Below, piece after piece: positions 16,795 to 24,923 of a stretch of DNA of 50,166 nucleotides. The stretch is from Nocardia tenerifensis NBRC 101015. Lineage in GTDB: Bacteria; Actinomycetota; Actinomycetes; Mycobacteriales; Mycobacteriaceae. The stretch lies in the NCBI RefSeq assembly GCF_000308715.1, contig NZ_BAGH01000400.1:1-50166 (forward strand), given 5' to 3'. Below the pieces are notes generated by a model that was given only the letters and a program-made list of their open reading frames with translations, was not told the DNA's origin and did no database searches. The translations under genes were made by a program, and so were the position numbers. The first letter of the stretch is position 1. Each line of letters begins with the position of its first letter.

Positions 16795-17556
16795 ATGATC
16801 AACAAACGAAAGCTGACCGTCTTCGGGGCCGCGGTAGGAATCGCACCCTTCCTCGCGGTTCTGGTTCCGGCGGGCACGGCGAACGCCCACGGATACGTCT
16901 CGTCGCCGCCGAGCAGGCAGGCACAATGCGCGTCGGGCGCGGTGTCCTGCGGACCGATCAAATACGAGCCGCAGAGCGTCGAGGGCCCGAAGGGTCTGCG
17001 CAGCTGCAACGGTAACCTTTCCCAATTCGCCGATCTCAACGACGACAGCAAGCCGTGGAAAGTGAGTAACGTCGGTCAGTCCGCGACATTCACGTGGACC
17101 AACACCGCGCGGCACAGCACTTCCAACTGGGAGTACTACATCGGCAACACGCGGGTCGGTGTCGTTCCCGGCAATAACCAGCAGCCCCCGGCAACCCTCA
17201 CCCACACCGTGAATTTGGGTAACTTCAGCGGCCGCCAGAAACTCCTGGCCATCTGGAACATCGCCGACACGTCGAACGCCTTCTACGCCTGCATCGATCT
17301 CAACATCGGCGGTGGCCCCGGCCCGACCACGACACCACCGACAACGACGGTACCTCCGACAACAACGGTGCCGCCCACGACAACGGTGCCGCCCACCACC
17401 ACCCAGCCCGGCTCCCGCCCCTGGACCGCAGGCACCAGCTACGACGCCGGCAACGAGGTCACCTACGAGGGCAAGCGCTACCTGTGCCGCCAAGCCCACA
17501 CCGCCTCCCCCGGCTGGGAACCCCCCAATACCCCCGCCCTCTGGCAACCCCTGTAA
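16795..17556 (+). CDS. Secreted AA10 lytic polysaccharide monooxygenase with C-terminal chitin-binding module
   Basis: 253 residues from ATG 16795 (GAGGAG 4 bases upstream). The signal peptide ends at Ala31, so the mature protein begins with His32 (HGYVSSPPSRQ), the copper-binding N-terminal histidine. The second brace histidine is His107 (NTARHSTSNW). The catalytic domain runs to about 172, then a Thr/Pro linker of repeated TTTVPP units, then a CBM5/12-type module (about 205-253; WTAGTSYDAGNEVTYEGKRY and a terminal LWQPL). Such enzymes cleave crystalline chitin or cellulose oxidatively outside the cell; the CBM favours chitin. It is monocistronic, flanked by terminator hairpins. Confidence 0.95.
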   Translation: MINKRKLTVFGAAVGIAPFLAVLVPAGTANAHGYVSSPPSRQAQCASGAVSCGPIKYEPQSVEGPKGLRSCNGNLSQFADLNDDSKPWKVSNVGQSATFTWTNTARHSTSNWEYYIGNTRVGVVPGNNQQPPATLTHTVNLGNFSGRQKLLAIWNIADTSNAFYACIDLNIGGGPGPTTTPPTTTVPPTTTVPPTTTVPPTTTQPGSRPWTAGTSYDAGNEVTYEGKRYLCRQAHTASPGWEPPNTPALWQPL

Positions 17557-17564
17557 CCCCCACC

Positions 17565-17600
17565 CGTCCCGGACCCCGACCCCCGTCGCGGTCCGGGACG
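17565..17600. terminator. Terminator hairpin after LPMO gene
   Basis: CGTCCCGGACC (17565-17575) pairs with GGTCCGGGACG (17590-17600). There is no T run. It lies between the LPMO gene and the convergent antitoxin-like gene. Confidence 0.6.
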
Positions 17601-17642
17601 GTCGCGCGTAACCACAGCGCTCCAGACCGCGCCGAACAGCGG

Positions 17643-17720
17643 CTACTCGGTTTCCTTCGGATGGCCGGGAAGCCAGCGCTCCAGCAACACCCGCCCAGCG
17701 GATTTACTGCCCTTGCTCAC
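17643..17720 (-). CDS. Possible 25-residue ORF coupled to antitoxin-like gene
   Basis: GTG at 17720-17718 overlaps the stop of the upstream gene as GTGA, a typical coupling arrangement. The frame gives 25 residues (SKGSKSAGRVLLERW, then LPGHPKETE) and ends at TAG. A toxin would be expected here if the upstream gene is an antitoxin, but this is far shorter than known toxins. It could be a micro-ORF or chance. Confidence 0.2.
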   Translation of the reverse strand: MSKGSKSAGRVLLERWLPGHPKETE

Positions 17721-18184
17721 TCACCGCCCCTTGGGTCGCGCACCACCACCGGTTTGTCGAGGTAGGTGAGGTCGGTGCCGTCGACCCGGATCCTCGGGTC
17801 GGCGTGTGCCGCAGCGGTTTCCCGCCACGCCGCCAAGGTGGCGGTCAGCCCGGCAAGGCGTCCGACGGCGAGGCCGCCTCGCGCATGGTTGAGGAAGTCG
17901 GCGACGAACTCGGGCCGTTGCGACTCGGGCAGCAACTCGATCCAGGGGAAGGTGATCGTCAGTCGCCCGACCAATCGTTCGAGGAGTTCGTCGTCGAGCG
18001 CGATCGCCAACAGCTGGGTCAGCGCGCCGAGGGTTTCCTCCGTCGCCGCCGACTCGGCCGCATCGGAGAGCCGCACGGGCGGCGCGGCGCGGCGAACGAG
18101 GATCACGTCCCCGTTCTCCTCCATCGTCTCGATGACCCGGTTGGGATCGCGTAGGAATTCCGACCAGGTAGCGGTGGCACTCAT
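17717..18184 (-). CDS. Phd-antitoxin-like small protein
   Basis: 155 residues. The N-terminus (TWSEFLRDPNRVIETMEENG followed by DVILVRRAAPPVRLS) resembles Phd/YefM-type antitoxins, in which a short DNA-binding fold covers the first 50 or so residues. The remaining 100 residues are helical and acidic and do not match a domain I can name. A perfect 16-bp palindrome lies just before the start codon, consistent with autoregulation. No recognisable toxin gene follows; only a 25-residue frame overlaps its stop codon. It may be a solitary antitoxin-like regulator. Confidence 0.65.
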   Translation of the reverse strand: MSATATWSEFLRDPNRVIETMEENGDVILVRRAAPPVRLSDAAESAATEETLGALTQLLAIALDDELLERLVGRLTITFPWIELLPESQRPEFVADFLNHARGGLAVGRLAGLTATLAAWRETAAAHADPRIRVDGTDLTYLDKPVVVRDPRGGE

Positions 18185-18196
18185 GCCACCAGTATG

Positions 18197-18212
18197 TCAG
18201 AACTAGTTCTGA
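18197..18212. promoter_or_regulatory. Perfect 16-bp palindrome upstream of antitoxin-like gene
   Basis: TCAGAACTAGTTCTGA is fully self-complementary and ends 12 bases before the ATG at 18184. It could be the autoregulatory operator. Its AACnnGTT core also resembles KstR-type (TetR family) operators of steroid catabolism, and the gene pair at 18254-20631 is of steroid-type acyl-CoA dehydrogenases. Confidence 0.6.
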
Positions 18213-18253
18213 TGTCGAGTGCGCAGTTTCTCCTCCGAGGGCTGTCCTAGAAA

Positions 18254-19402
18254 CTACGGCCTGGTCAGGGCGGCGTAGCGGGAGAGGTGGTGGGCGGGGG
18301 TGCCGAATTCGTGTTCTATAGCGGTGAGGCGTTTGAAGTAGTGGCCGATAGCCAGTTCTTCGGTCATGCCCATGGCGCCGTGGAGTTGGACGGCGTTCTG
18401 GCCGATGAAGCGGGCGGCTCGGGCGATGGTGACCTTGGCGGCGGAGACGGCGCGGGCGCGGGTCGGGGTGTCGGAGTCGAGCGAGTGGATCGCGAGATAG
18501 ACGGCGGCGATGGCCTGTTCGAGTTCCATGTACATGTCGACCAGGCGGTGCTGCAGGACCTGGAAGCCGCCGATCGGCTGGCCGAATTGCTTGCGCTGCT
18601 TCACATATTCCAGGGTGTCCGCGAGCACCTTGCGCATACAGCCGACGGCCTCGGCGGCGATGGCGGCGATCGCCTCGTCCACGGTGGGTTCGATGGCGAC
18701 CCAGGCCGTGCCCTCGACACCGAGGAGCGCGTCGGCGGGCAGGCGGAAGCCGGTGAAAACCAGGTCAGCGGCCACCCGGTCATCGATGGTGCGATACGAG
18801 TGCACCTCGACGCCGGCGGGCGGGTTGTCGGCGTCGAAGTCGCTGCGGAACAACGAGATTCCGTGCTGCTCGCGCCGACTGCCCGAGGTACGTGCGGTGA
18901 TCAGCAGGTGCGTCGCCAGCGGCGCGCTCGTGACGACGGTCTTCGCGCCGTCGAGCACCCACGAATCCCCTTCGCGCCGTGCGGTGGTCGACACGTCGTG
19001 CAGTGTGTGACCCGAAGTCGGTTCCAGCGCGGCGAAAGCCGTGCGCACGTCGCCGGCGACGATCTGCCGCAACAACGCGTCGGCCTGTTCGCCACCGGAT
19101 CTGTTCAACAGACCCGCGCCGACGACGACGGTGTCCACGAACGGCTCCACGACGAGCGCCCGCCCGAGCTCCTCGGCGATCACCATCAGTTCGACCGGGC
19201 CGCCGCCCATCCCGTCGACGCGCTCGGGCAGCGTCGCGCCGAGAATTCCTAGCTCCTCGGCGAATCCGCGCCACACCGCGGGCTGCCACCCCGCGCCGAC
19301 CTTGACCGCGGTGCGGCTCTTCGCCAATTCGTATCTGGCGCCGAGGAATCCGGCGATGGCGGTGCGGAGCAGTTCCTGCTCGCGGGTAAGAGTGAAGTCC
19401 AT
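18254..19402 (-). CDS. Acyl-CoA dehydrogenase, second subunit of heteromeric pair
   Basis: 382 residues from ATG 19402, which overlaps the stop of the upstream subunit gene as TGATG, so translation is coupled. The domain order is that of acyl-CoA dehydrogenases: N-terminal helical (1-120), beta (about 120-230) and C-terminal helical domain (KQRKQFGQPIGGFQVLQHRL; GAMGMTEELAIGHYFKR). Its length and lack of the usual catalytic-base context fit the non-catalytic, FAD-sharing partner of alpha2beta2 enzymes such as mycobacterial FadE26/27 or FadE28/29. Those act on steroid side chains; this substrate is unknown. The long open frame upstream of this ATG is antisense-style read-through over the partner gene and not coding. 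Confidence 0.9.
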   Translation of the reverse strand: MDFTLTREQELLRTAIAGFLGARYELAKSRTAVKVGAGWQPAVWRGFAEELGILGATLPERVDGMGGGPVELMVIAEELGRALVVEPFVDTVVVGAGLLNRSGGEQADALLRQIVAGDVRTAFAALEPTSGHTLHDVSTTARREGDSWVLDGAKTVVTSAPLATHLLITARTSGSRREQHGISLFRSDFDADNPPAGVEVHSYRTIDDRVAADLVFTGFRLPADALLGVEGTAWVAIEPTVDEAIAAIAAEAVGCMRKVLADTLEYVKQRKQFGQPIGGFQVLQHRLVDMYMELEQAIAAVYLAIHSLDSDTPTRARAVSAAKVTIARAARFIGQNAVQLHGAMGMTEELAIGHYFKRLTAIEHEFGTPAHHLSRYAALTRP

Positions 19403-20631
19403 CAGAGCCCCAATGCTGCTTTGGCGAGGATGTTTCGCTGAATCTCGTTGCTGCCCGCATAGATCGAGCCTGCCCGGTCGTTGAAGTAGCGCAGCGGCGC
19501 GACGGCCTGCCACGGCTCGCCGCTGCGGTATCCGTCGGCGGGCGGGGTGAACTCCGCGATGGGCCCGCCCGGTTTGGTGGCGTGCGGCTGATACACCCGC
19601 CCGCGCGGGCCCGCGGCCGACAGGGCCAGCTCGGTCAGCTCCTGGCTGAGCTCGGTCGCCAGTATCTTCAGCATCGAGGAGGCCGGGCCCGGGTTGTGCC
19701 CCTGCGACATCGCCGAAATCGTTCGGTACTCCAGGATTTCGAGCACCTCGGTGCGGATGCGCGCCTCGGCGAGCCGCGCCGCGAACGCCGGGTCGTCGAT
19801 GAGCGAATTGCCGTCCGGGCCAGGCTGTCTCGCCGCCTCGACCGCGATCTCCTGCGCCATCGCCTGCAGGAACGGCGCCATCGCCCCGCCGCGCTCGTGC
19901 ACCAGCAGGTACTTGGCGACCGTCCACCCGTCGTCGATCTGCCCGAGCACATTGCTCTTCGGCACCCGGACGTTGTCGAAGAAGACCTGGTTCTGCACCT
20001 GCTCGCCCGAGGTCATCACCAGCGGACGGATCTCGATGCCCGGCGTGTTCATGTCGATCAGCAGGAACGTGATGCCCTGCTGCTTCTTCGCCGACCGCGA
20101 CGTGCGCACCAGGCAGAAGATCCAATTCGCCTCGGTCGCATGGGTTGTCCAGATCTTGCTGCCGGTGCACACTAGGTCGTCGCCGTCCTCGACGGCCGCC
20201 ATCGTCAGCGAGGCCAGATCGGATCCCGCCTCCGGCTCCGAATACCCCTGGCAGAAAAAGACTTCCCCGGTCAGGATGCGCGGCAGATAGTAATCCTTCT
20301 GCTCCGCCGTCCCGTACGCGATGATCGCGTGCGCCACCATCTTGATCCCCATCGGCGACAACGCGGGCGCGCCCGCCAGCGTCGACTCCCGATTGAAGAT
20401 GTAGTGCTGCGTCAGGCTCCAATCGCACCCGCCGTACTCCACCGGCCAGGCCGGCGCGGCCCACCCCCGCTCGTGCAGGATCCGCTGCCACTCCATGCTG
20501 GCCTCGTGGTCCGGATACACACTCGTCGCCAGCCGCCCCGCCCGCCGCAACTCCGGCGTCAGCTTCGCCTCGAGAAACTCCCGCACCTCATCCCGAAACG
20601 CCAAATCCAACGCTGACCAGTCGTAATCCAT
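19402..20631 (-). CDS. Acyl-CoA dehydrogenase, catalytic subunit of heteromeric pair
   Basis: 409 residues from ATG 20631 with GGGAGGG a few bases upstream. The FAD/substrate motif QGYSEPEAGSDLAS is at 128-141 and WTTHA at 161-165. Glu246 in LVHERGG aligns with the catalytic base of isovaleryl-CoA-dehydrogenase-type enzymes and of ChsE4/FadE26. The classical C-terminal site reads IYAGSNEIQRN with Ala instead of Glu, as expected when the base has moved. Together with the coupled downstream gene it should form an alpha2beta2 dehydrogenase introducing a 2,3-double bond into bulky acyl-CoAs. Steroid-like substrate is inference. Confidence 0.93.
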   Translation of the reverse strand: MDYDWSALDLAFRDEVREFLEAKLTPELRRAGRLATSVYPDHEASMEWQRILHERGWAAPAWPVEYGGCDWSLTQHYIFNRESTLAGAPALSPMGIKMVAHAIIAYGTAEQKDYYLPRILTGEVFFCQGYSEPEAGSDLASLTMAAVEDGDDLVCTGSKIWTTHATEANWIFCLVRTSRSAKKQQGITFLLIDMNTPGIEIRPLVMTSGEQVQNQVFFDNVRVPKSNVLGQIDDGWTVAKYLLVHERGGAMAPFLQAMAQEIAVEAARQPGPDGNSLIDDPAFAARLAEARIRTEVLEILEYRTISAMSQGHNPGPASSMLKILATELSQELTELALSAAGPRGRVYQPHATKPGGPIAEFTPPADGYRSGEPWQAVAPLRYFNDRAGSIYAGSNEIQRNILAKAALGL

Positions 20632-20660
20632 CTGCCCTCCCGGAGGGTGCGCACCATTGC

Positions 20661-20688
20661 CTCACCCCGGCGGGCCGCCGGAGGTGAG
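20661..20688 (-). promoter_or_regulatory. GC-rich hairpin in leader of acyl-CoA dehydrogenase operon
   Basis: CTCACCCCGGCGG (20661-20673) pairs with CCGCCGGAGGTGAG (20675-20688) with one bulge. It lies 30-57 bases upstream of the first start codon, in the presumed 5' leader. Confidence 0.45.
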
Positions 20689-20756
20689 ACAGCACAATGT
20701 CGTGTCCCCGCACTGTATCAAAACTGATGTCAGGTGCCAGCACTTGTCGAGCCCGG

Positions 20757-21290
20757 TTAGCGACAGGAGTTCGGCTCACCGTTCTTCACGACCGAAAGCA
20801 CGGCATCTCCCTCGCCGATCAGCACACCCGGATTCGGCGTCTGCGCGACGACGATCCAATTGGCATCGAGCACCTGCCTGCGCCCCTTCCCAGTCGCATC
20901 AGTCGATCTCGAGTACCAGACGCCTGCCTCCTGGATCTTGTTCTGCGCTGCCTGCAGGTTCATACACACGACATTCGGCATCGGCACCGAAGCAGCCGGA
21001 ACTTGTCGCGCTGGCGATGGTGGAGGCGGAGCCGCCTGTGAAGCGGAGCTTTTAGGGACAGTGCTGGAAGGCGGCAAGGCAACGGTCGAGATCGTCGGGG
21101 CCGTACTTGCCGTGGTCACAGAGGCAGTCATCGTTTTACCGCTGCTGCTGTCGACCCCGCAACCGGTGACGGCGAGCACGATCAACCCACAAATGCCCGC
21201 GATCCTTGCCGAAATGTGCCATTCTCTCGTCTGCTTGCGTTTGTGTTGCGGGCCAATGCGATCCGAGCGTTCTAGCTGATGTGACGTCAT
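20757..21290 (-). CDS. PASTA-domain lipoprotein
   Basis: 177 residues from ATG 21290, with GGGAGG 7 bases upstream. After a basic N-terminus, a lipobox LAVTGC places the lipidated cysteine at residue 44. A Ser/Thr/Pro-rich linker (about 45-100) leads to one PASTA domain (about 101-175: VPMPNVVCMNLQAAQNKIQ; later QTPNPGVLIGEGDAVLSVV). PASTA domains bind muropeptides or beta-lactam-like structures in Ser/Thr kinases and PBPs. A free-standing lipid-anchored copy may sense or bind peptidoglycan at the outer face of the membrane. Cysteines at the start and end of the domain may form a disulfide. No kinase gene is in the window. Confidence 0.85.
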   Translation of the reverse strand: MTSHQLERSDRIGPQHKRKQTREWHISARIAGICGLIVLAVTGCGVDSSSGKTMTASVTTASTAPTISTVALPPSSTVPKSSASQAAPPPPSPARQVPAASVPMPNVVCMNLQAAQNKIQEAGVWYSRSTDATGKGRRQVLDANWIVVAQTPNPGVLIGEGDAVLSVVKNGEPNSCR

Positions 21291-21395
21291 GTCATTCCTC
21301 CCAGTGACAGTGAGAAGAAGACCGTACTTCCGAACTCCACACGCGCGATGTCGATCGATTACCCGACAAGCGCCAGGCTCGCCGAGGAGTCTGGG

Positions 21396-21992
21396 CTAGC
21401 AGTCTTCGAAGGCGGCTTTGAGGTAGCCGACGGATTGGTAGAGGTAGTCGTAGGCCCAGCGGGCGGGGCTGAGGTGGGGGCGGGGGTCGACGAAGAGAAG
21501 CTCGCCGGGCCAGCATTTTTGGAGAATGTAGCGGGCGCGGGAGATGTGGGGGGTGAAGGTGACGACTATGACGCGGCGCCAGCCGGCGGCGTCGGCCAGG
21601 CGGGCCAGTTCGCGGCCTTCACCTCGGGTGGTGCGGGGAGCGGGGTCGAAGCAGCTGACCTCGAAGCTGTAGCCGCCGTGGCAGATTCGGTTGATCATGA
21701 CGCTGTGCTCGTAGGGGTCGGAGATGAGGACGCGGGGGGCGTAGCCCTCGTGGGCCAGGCGCAGGGCGAGCTGTTCCCGGCCGTCGTGGGCGCCGCCGAG
21801 CACGAGGATGGCGTCGGCGGGGGCCGGTTCGTCGGTGCGCGGACGGACGTAGACGGGCCACAGGGCGGTGACGGCGACGGCGAGAACGGCGGCGAGCACC
21901 ATGAAGGCCCATGCCCATCGGCGACGTCGCATCCGATCGATGCTAGCGAGGTCCGTGCAGGTCAGGGCGTGCGGGCGGCGATCTGTCGCCAC
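21396..21992 (-). CDS. YdcF/ElyC-type (DUF218) membrane protein
   Basis: 198 residues from GTG 21992 (AGGTG about 5 bases upstream). An internal ATG at 21932 would give 178 residues and start just before the membrane helix (WAWAFMVLAAVLAVAVTAL). The soluble part has DUF218 features: ADAILVLGGAHDGREQ (about 60-75), then RLAHEGYAPRVLISD, and RRVIVVTFTPHISRARYIL. Family members (ElyC, SanA, YdcF) act in cell-envelope synthesis, but their chemistry is unproven. It is divergent from the UDP-glucose dehydrogenase gene, 74 bases apart. Confidence 0.82.
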   Translation of the reverse strand: MATDRRPHALTCTDLASIDRMRRRRWAWAFMVLAAVLAVAVTALWPVYVRPRTDEPAPADAILVLGGAHDGREQLALRLAHEGYAPRVLISDPYEHSVMINRICHGGYSFEVSCFDPAPRTTRGEGRELARLADAAGWRRVIVVTFTPHISRARYILQKCWPGELLFVDPRPHLSPARWAYDYLYQSVGYLKAAFEDC

Positions 21993-22066
21993 ATGTACAC
22001 CTAGCGTTGCCGTGACCCTTGCCTCGGTGACGTGGCGCGGCCACCGGCGGGGCCTATCAATCGATC

Positions 22067-23389
22067 ATGCGATGCACAGTCTTCGGAACCGGGTACCTCG
22101 GGGCCACGCACGCGGCGTGCATGGCCGAGCTCGGGCACGACGTCATCGGCGTGGACGTCGACCCGGGCAAGGTCGCGAAGCTGTCCGACGGTGTGGTCCC
22201 GTTCTACGAACCCGGCCTCGAGGACGTGCTGCGGCGCAACCTCGACGCGGGCAGGCTGCGGTTCACCACCTCCTACGCCGAGGCGGCGGAGCACGCCGAC
22301 GTGCATTTCCTCGGCGTCGGCACGCCGCAGAAGAAGGGTGAGTACGCCGCGGACCTGAAATATGTGCACGCCGTGGTCGATACGCTGGCGCCGATGCTGC
22401 GGCGGCCGTCGGTGATCGTCGGCAAGTCCACGGTGCCGGTCGGCACGGCCGCGGCGCTCGGCGCCCGAGCGCGACGGCTGACCTCGGCCGAGGTGGAGGT
22501 GGCCTGGAACCCGGAGTTCCTGCGCGAGGGCTTCGCGGTGAAGGACACGCTGCGCCCGGATCGCCTTGTGCTCGGGGTGGATTCGAGTCGCGACGCGGCG
22601 GGCTGGGTCGAGGAGATGGTGCGCGAGATCTACGCGGACGTGATCGCCGCGCAGGTGCCGTTCCTGCTGACCGATTTGGCCACCGCCGAATTGGTGAAGG
22701 TCTCGGCGAACGCCTTTCTGGCGACGAAGATCTCGTTCATCAACGCGGTATCGGAGGTCTGCGAGGCGACCGGCGCGGACGTGACGATGCTCGCCGACGC
22801 GCTCGGCTACGACGCGCGCATCGGCCGCCGATTCCTCAATGCCGGACTGGGTTTCGGCGGCGGCTGCCTGCCGAAGGATATCCGCGCCTTCATGGCGCGC
22901 TCCGGCGAGCTCGGCGCCGATCACGCGGTGGCATTTCTGCGCGAGGTCGACAACATCAACATGCGCCGCCGCACGAAGGTGGTCGACATGGCGGCGCGCG
23001 CCTGCGGCGGTTCACTGCTCGGCGCCAATGTCGCGGTGCTCGGCGCGGCGTTCAAACCCGAATCCGACGATGTTCGCGATTCGCCTGCGTTGAATGTGGC
23101 GGGAATGATCCAGCTGCACGGGGCGGTGGTGACGGTGTATGACCCTAAGGCGCTGGAGAATTCGCGGCGGGTGTTCCCGACGCTGAACTACGCGACCTCC
23201 GTCGCGGAGGCCTGTGAGCGCGCCGACGTGGTGCTGGTGCTCACCGAATGGGACGAGTTCACCGCGCTGCGACCGGAGGATTTGAATCGGGTGGTTCGGG
23301 CGAAGTCGATCATCGACGGCAGAAATTGTCTCAATCGTGCCAGCTGGCGCGCGGCGGGATGGGTGTACGCGGGACTCGGTACGCCGTAG
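22067..23389 (+). CDS. udgA: UDP-glucose 6-dehydrogenase
   Basis: 440 residues. It oxidises UDP-glucose twice with NAD+ to UDP-glucuronate for envelope polysaccharides. The N-terminal Rossmann motif is FGTGYLGATHAACMAELGHDV (residues 6-26 region, GxGxxG), the middle dimerisation domain includes the substrate lysine in ELVKVSANAF, and the catalytic cysteine is Cys267 in GFGGGCLPKD. The C-terminal domain carries the family sequence VLGAAFKPESDDVRDSP. Length is normal for the family. The gene corresponds to udgA (Rv0322), one of several genes here whose homologues cluster in M. tuberculosis. Confidence 0.95.
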   Translation: MRCTVFGTGYLGATHAACMAELGHDVIGVDVDPGKVAKLSDGVVPFYEPGLEDVLRRNLDAGRLRFTTSYAEAAEHADVHFLGVGTPQKKGEYAADLKYVHAVVDTLAPMLRRPSVIVGKSTVPVGTAAALGARARRLTSAEVEVAWNPEFLREGFAVKDTLRPDRLVLGVDSSRDAAGWVEEMVREIYADVIAAQVPFLLTDLATAELVKVSANAFLATKISFINAVSEVCEATGADVTMLADALGYDARIGRRFLNAGLGFGGGCLPKDIRAFMARSGELGADHAVAFLREVDNINMRRRTKVVDMAARACGGSLLGANVAVLGAAFKPESDDVRDSPALNVAGMIQLHGAVVTVYDPKALENSRRVFPTLNYATSVAEACERADVVLVLTEWDEFTALRPEDLNRVVRAKSIIDGRNCLNRASWRAAGWVYAGLGTP

Positions 23390-23403
23390 AGTTGCTTCGC
23401 GAA

Positions 23404-23436
23404 GGCAGGAGATACTGCCGGACGAATAGTCCTGCC
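23404..23436 (+). promoter_or_regulatory. Mutually exclusive hairpins before third hsp70-like gene
   Basis: GGCAG (23404-23408) can pair with CTGCC (23415-23419), or GGCAGGA (23404-23410) with TCCTGCC (23430-23436). The alternatives lie between udgA and the next gene and could be a weak terminator or an attenuator. Confidence 0.3.
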
Positions 23437-23527
23437 GTATGCACGGACGCTTGGCGACGGTATGGTCCGGGGAGCGGGCCTTCGCGCTGGCTCGCATGTC
23501 GTGAAGTGTGAACGAGATGGGCAGCTG

Positions 23528-24832
23528 ATGAGTTCGGTACTGGGAGTTTCGGTGGGGGCCGGCGCTGTCCGTATGGCGCGACCACACACCGCGAACCCCC
23601 ACGGGCACGTCGAGCCGCACTCCTTCGATCTACAGACCATTCCGGTGCTCGACCAGAGCGTCGAGGAACTGGCCGCCGAGGCGATCGGCGTCACGCTCGA
23701 GGCCACCCCCGGCATCACCGCGACGGCCATCGCGTACCGCAGTGAGCAGCACGCGCGGGCGGTCCGCGCGGCCATGGCGCGCCAGCAGCTGACCAACTAC
23801 GAACTCGTCCCCGAGGTCGTCGCCGCGCTCGAATTCGCGCAGTCCACCGGCGATATCCGCGGGATCTCCTCGCTGGTCGTGTACGACCTCGGCAGCTCCG
23901 GGCTCACCGTGAGCGTCGTGGACACCCAGACGCGCGAGGTCCGCTACAGCGAGCGCACCAGCGATATCAGCGGCGACTACCTGGACTCACTGATCCGCGA
24001 GCAGCAGATCGCCTCCGGCCGGATCGCGCACCCGCCGGACGCGGCCGGTCTCGCCGTCCTGGACGGGCTGTGCCGCGAGGCCAAGGAGCAGCTGTCCACG
24101 AACACCGCGGTCGCGCTGCCGAGCGAGCAGGGCCTGGTGCTGCTGGCGCAGGAGAACTTCGAGTCGCTGATCATGCTGGCGATCGAGTCGTCGGCGCGGA
24201 TGGCGCGCGACGTGATCACCCGCTCCGACCGCCCGGTGCACGGGGTGCTCGCCATCGGCGGCTGCGCCCGAATCCCGCTGGTGCCCAAGGTGCTCGAACG
24301 CTGGATGGGCGTTCCGGTGATCGTGCCGGAGAGCCCGGAGACGGTGGTCGCCCGCGGTGCGGCGCTGCTGGCCCGGCCGGTGCTGCCCGAGCCGGTGGCC
24401 GCCCCCGCCGATCTCGACGCCGAGCTGTCCCCCGCCTGGCTGTCGGCCCCGCCCAAGCGCGGCAAGCGCGAGATCAGCGGGGCGGTGCTCACCGTCAGCG
24501 CCCTCGCGGTGGTCGCCGCGATCGGGCTCGGCCTCGGCTACGGCCCGCAAGTGCTGCAACGCGATTCACACAGCGAGGGCTCGCCGTCGGCGCCGACGAC
24601 CACCTCGCCGCGCACCTCCACCGTCGATCCGCAGATCGCCGTCGCCCCGGCGACGCCCACCGAGTCCGCCGCGGAGTCGATCGCCGCACCACCGCCGCGC
24701 CGCCCGACCACCGAGCCGCCGCCACCCCCCGCCCCGGGCCCGAACACCATTGTCGTGCCGGGCCTTCCGCCGATCGTGGTGCCGACCATCCCGCCGGAGG
24801 TCTTCCCCTTCCCGCCGCCCCCGCCGCGCTGA
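23528..24832 (+). CDS. Hsp70-like actin-fold membrane protein with Pro-rich tail (third paralogue)
   Basis: 434 residues from ATG 23528. The first residues of the fold (MSSVLGVSVGAGAVRMARP) define the start; the frame is open upstream. The phosphate-2 motif is VYDLGSSGLTVSVV (about 118-131) and the adenosine motif AIGGCARIPLV (about 240-250). The NBD is compact, with no substrate-binding domain. A single membrane helix lies at about 318-340, followed by a tail rich in Pro, Ser and Thr that ends in PFPPPPPR. Domain order equals that of the gene at 2453-4162, 20 kb away. Function unknown; a membrane-bound ATPase with an external tail is inferred. Confidence 0.87.
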   Translation: MSSVLGVSVGAGAVRMARPHTANPHGHVEPHSFDLQTIPVLDQSVEELAAEAIGVTLEATPGITATAIAYRSEQHARAVRAAMARQQLTNYELVPEVVAALEFAQSTGDIRGISSLVVYDLGSSGLTVSVVDTQTREVRYSERTSDISGDYLDSLIREQQIASGRIAHPPDAAGLAVLDGLCREAKEQLSTNTAVALPSEQGLVLLAQENFESLIMLAIESSARMARDVITRSDRPVHGVLAIGGCARIPLVPKVLERWMGVPVIVPESPETVVARGAALLARPVLPEPVAAPADLDAELSPAWLSAPPKRGKREISGAVLTVSALAVVAAIGLGLGYGPQVLQRDSHSEGSPSAPTTTSPRTSTVDPQIAVAPATPTESAAESIAAPPPRRPTTEPPPPPAPGPNTIVVPGLPPIVVPTIPPEVFPFPPPPPR

Positions 24833-24923
24833 CCACCGGCCGAAGGCGTACGGACCTGAACAAGGCCGACGCGAACCAGTCGCCCGAGCGGCACTGCCGG
24901 ACAGTGGTCGTGGACTCGCGAAA

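Noticed and set aside
19403..20491. N-terminal extension joined to the acyl-CoA dehydrogenase frame at 18254
   Set aside because: It overlaps the well-supported catalytic subunit in another frame. The true start is the ATG overlapping that gene's stop.
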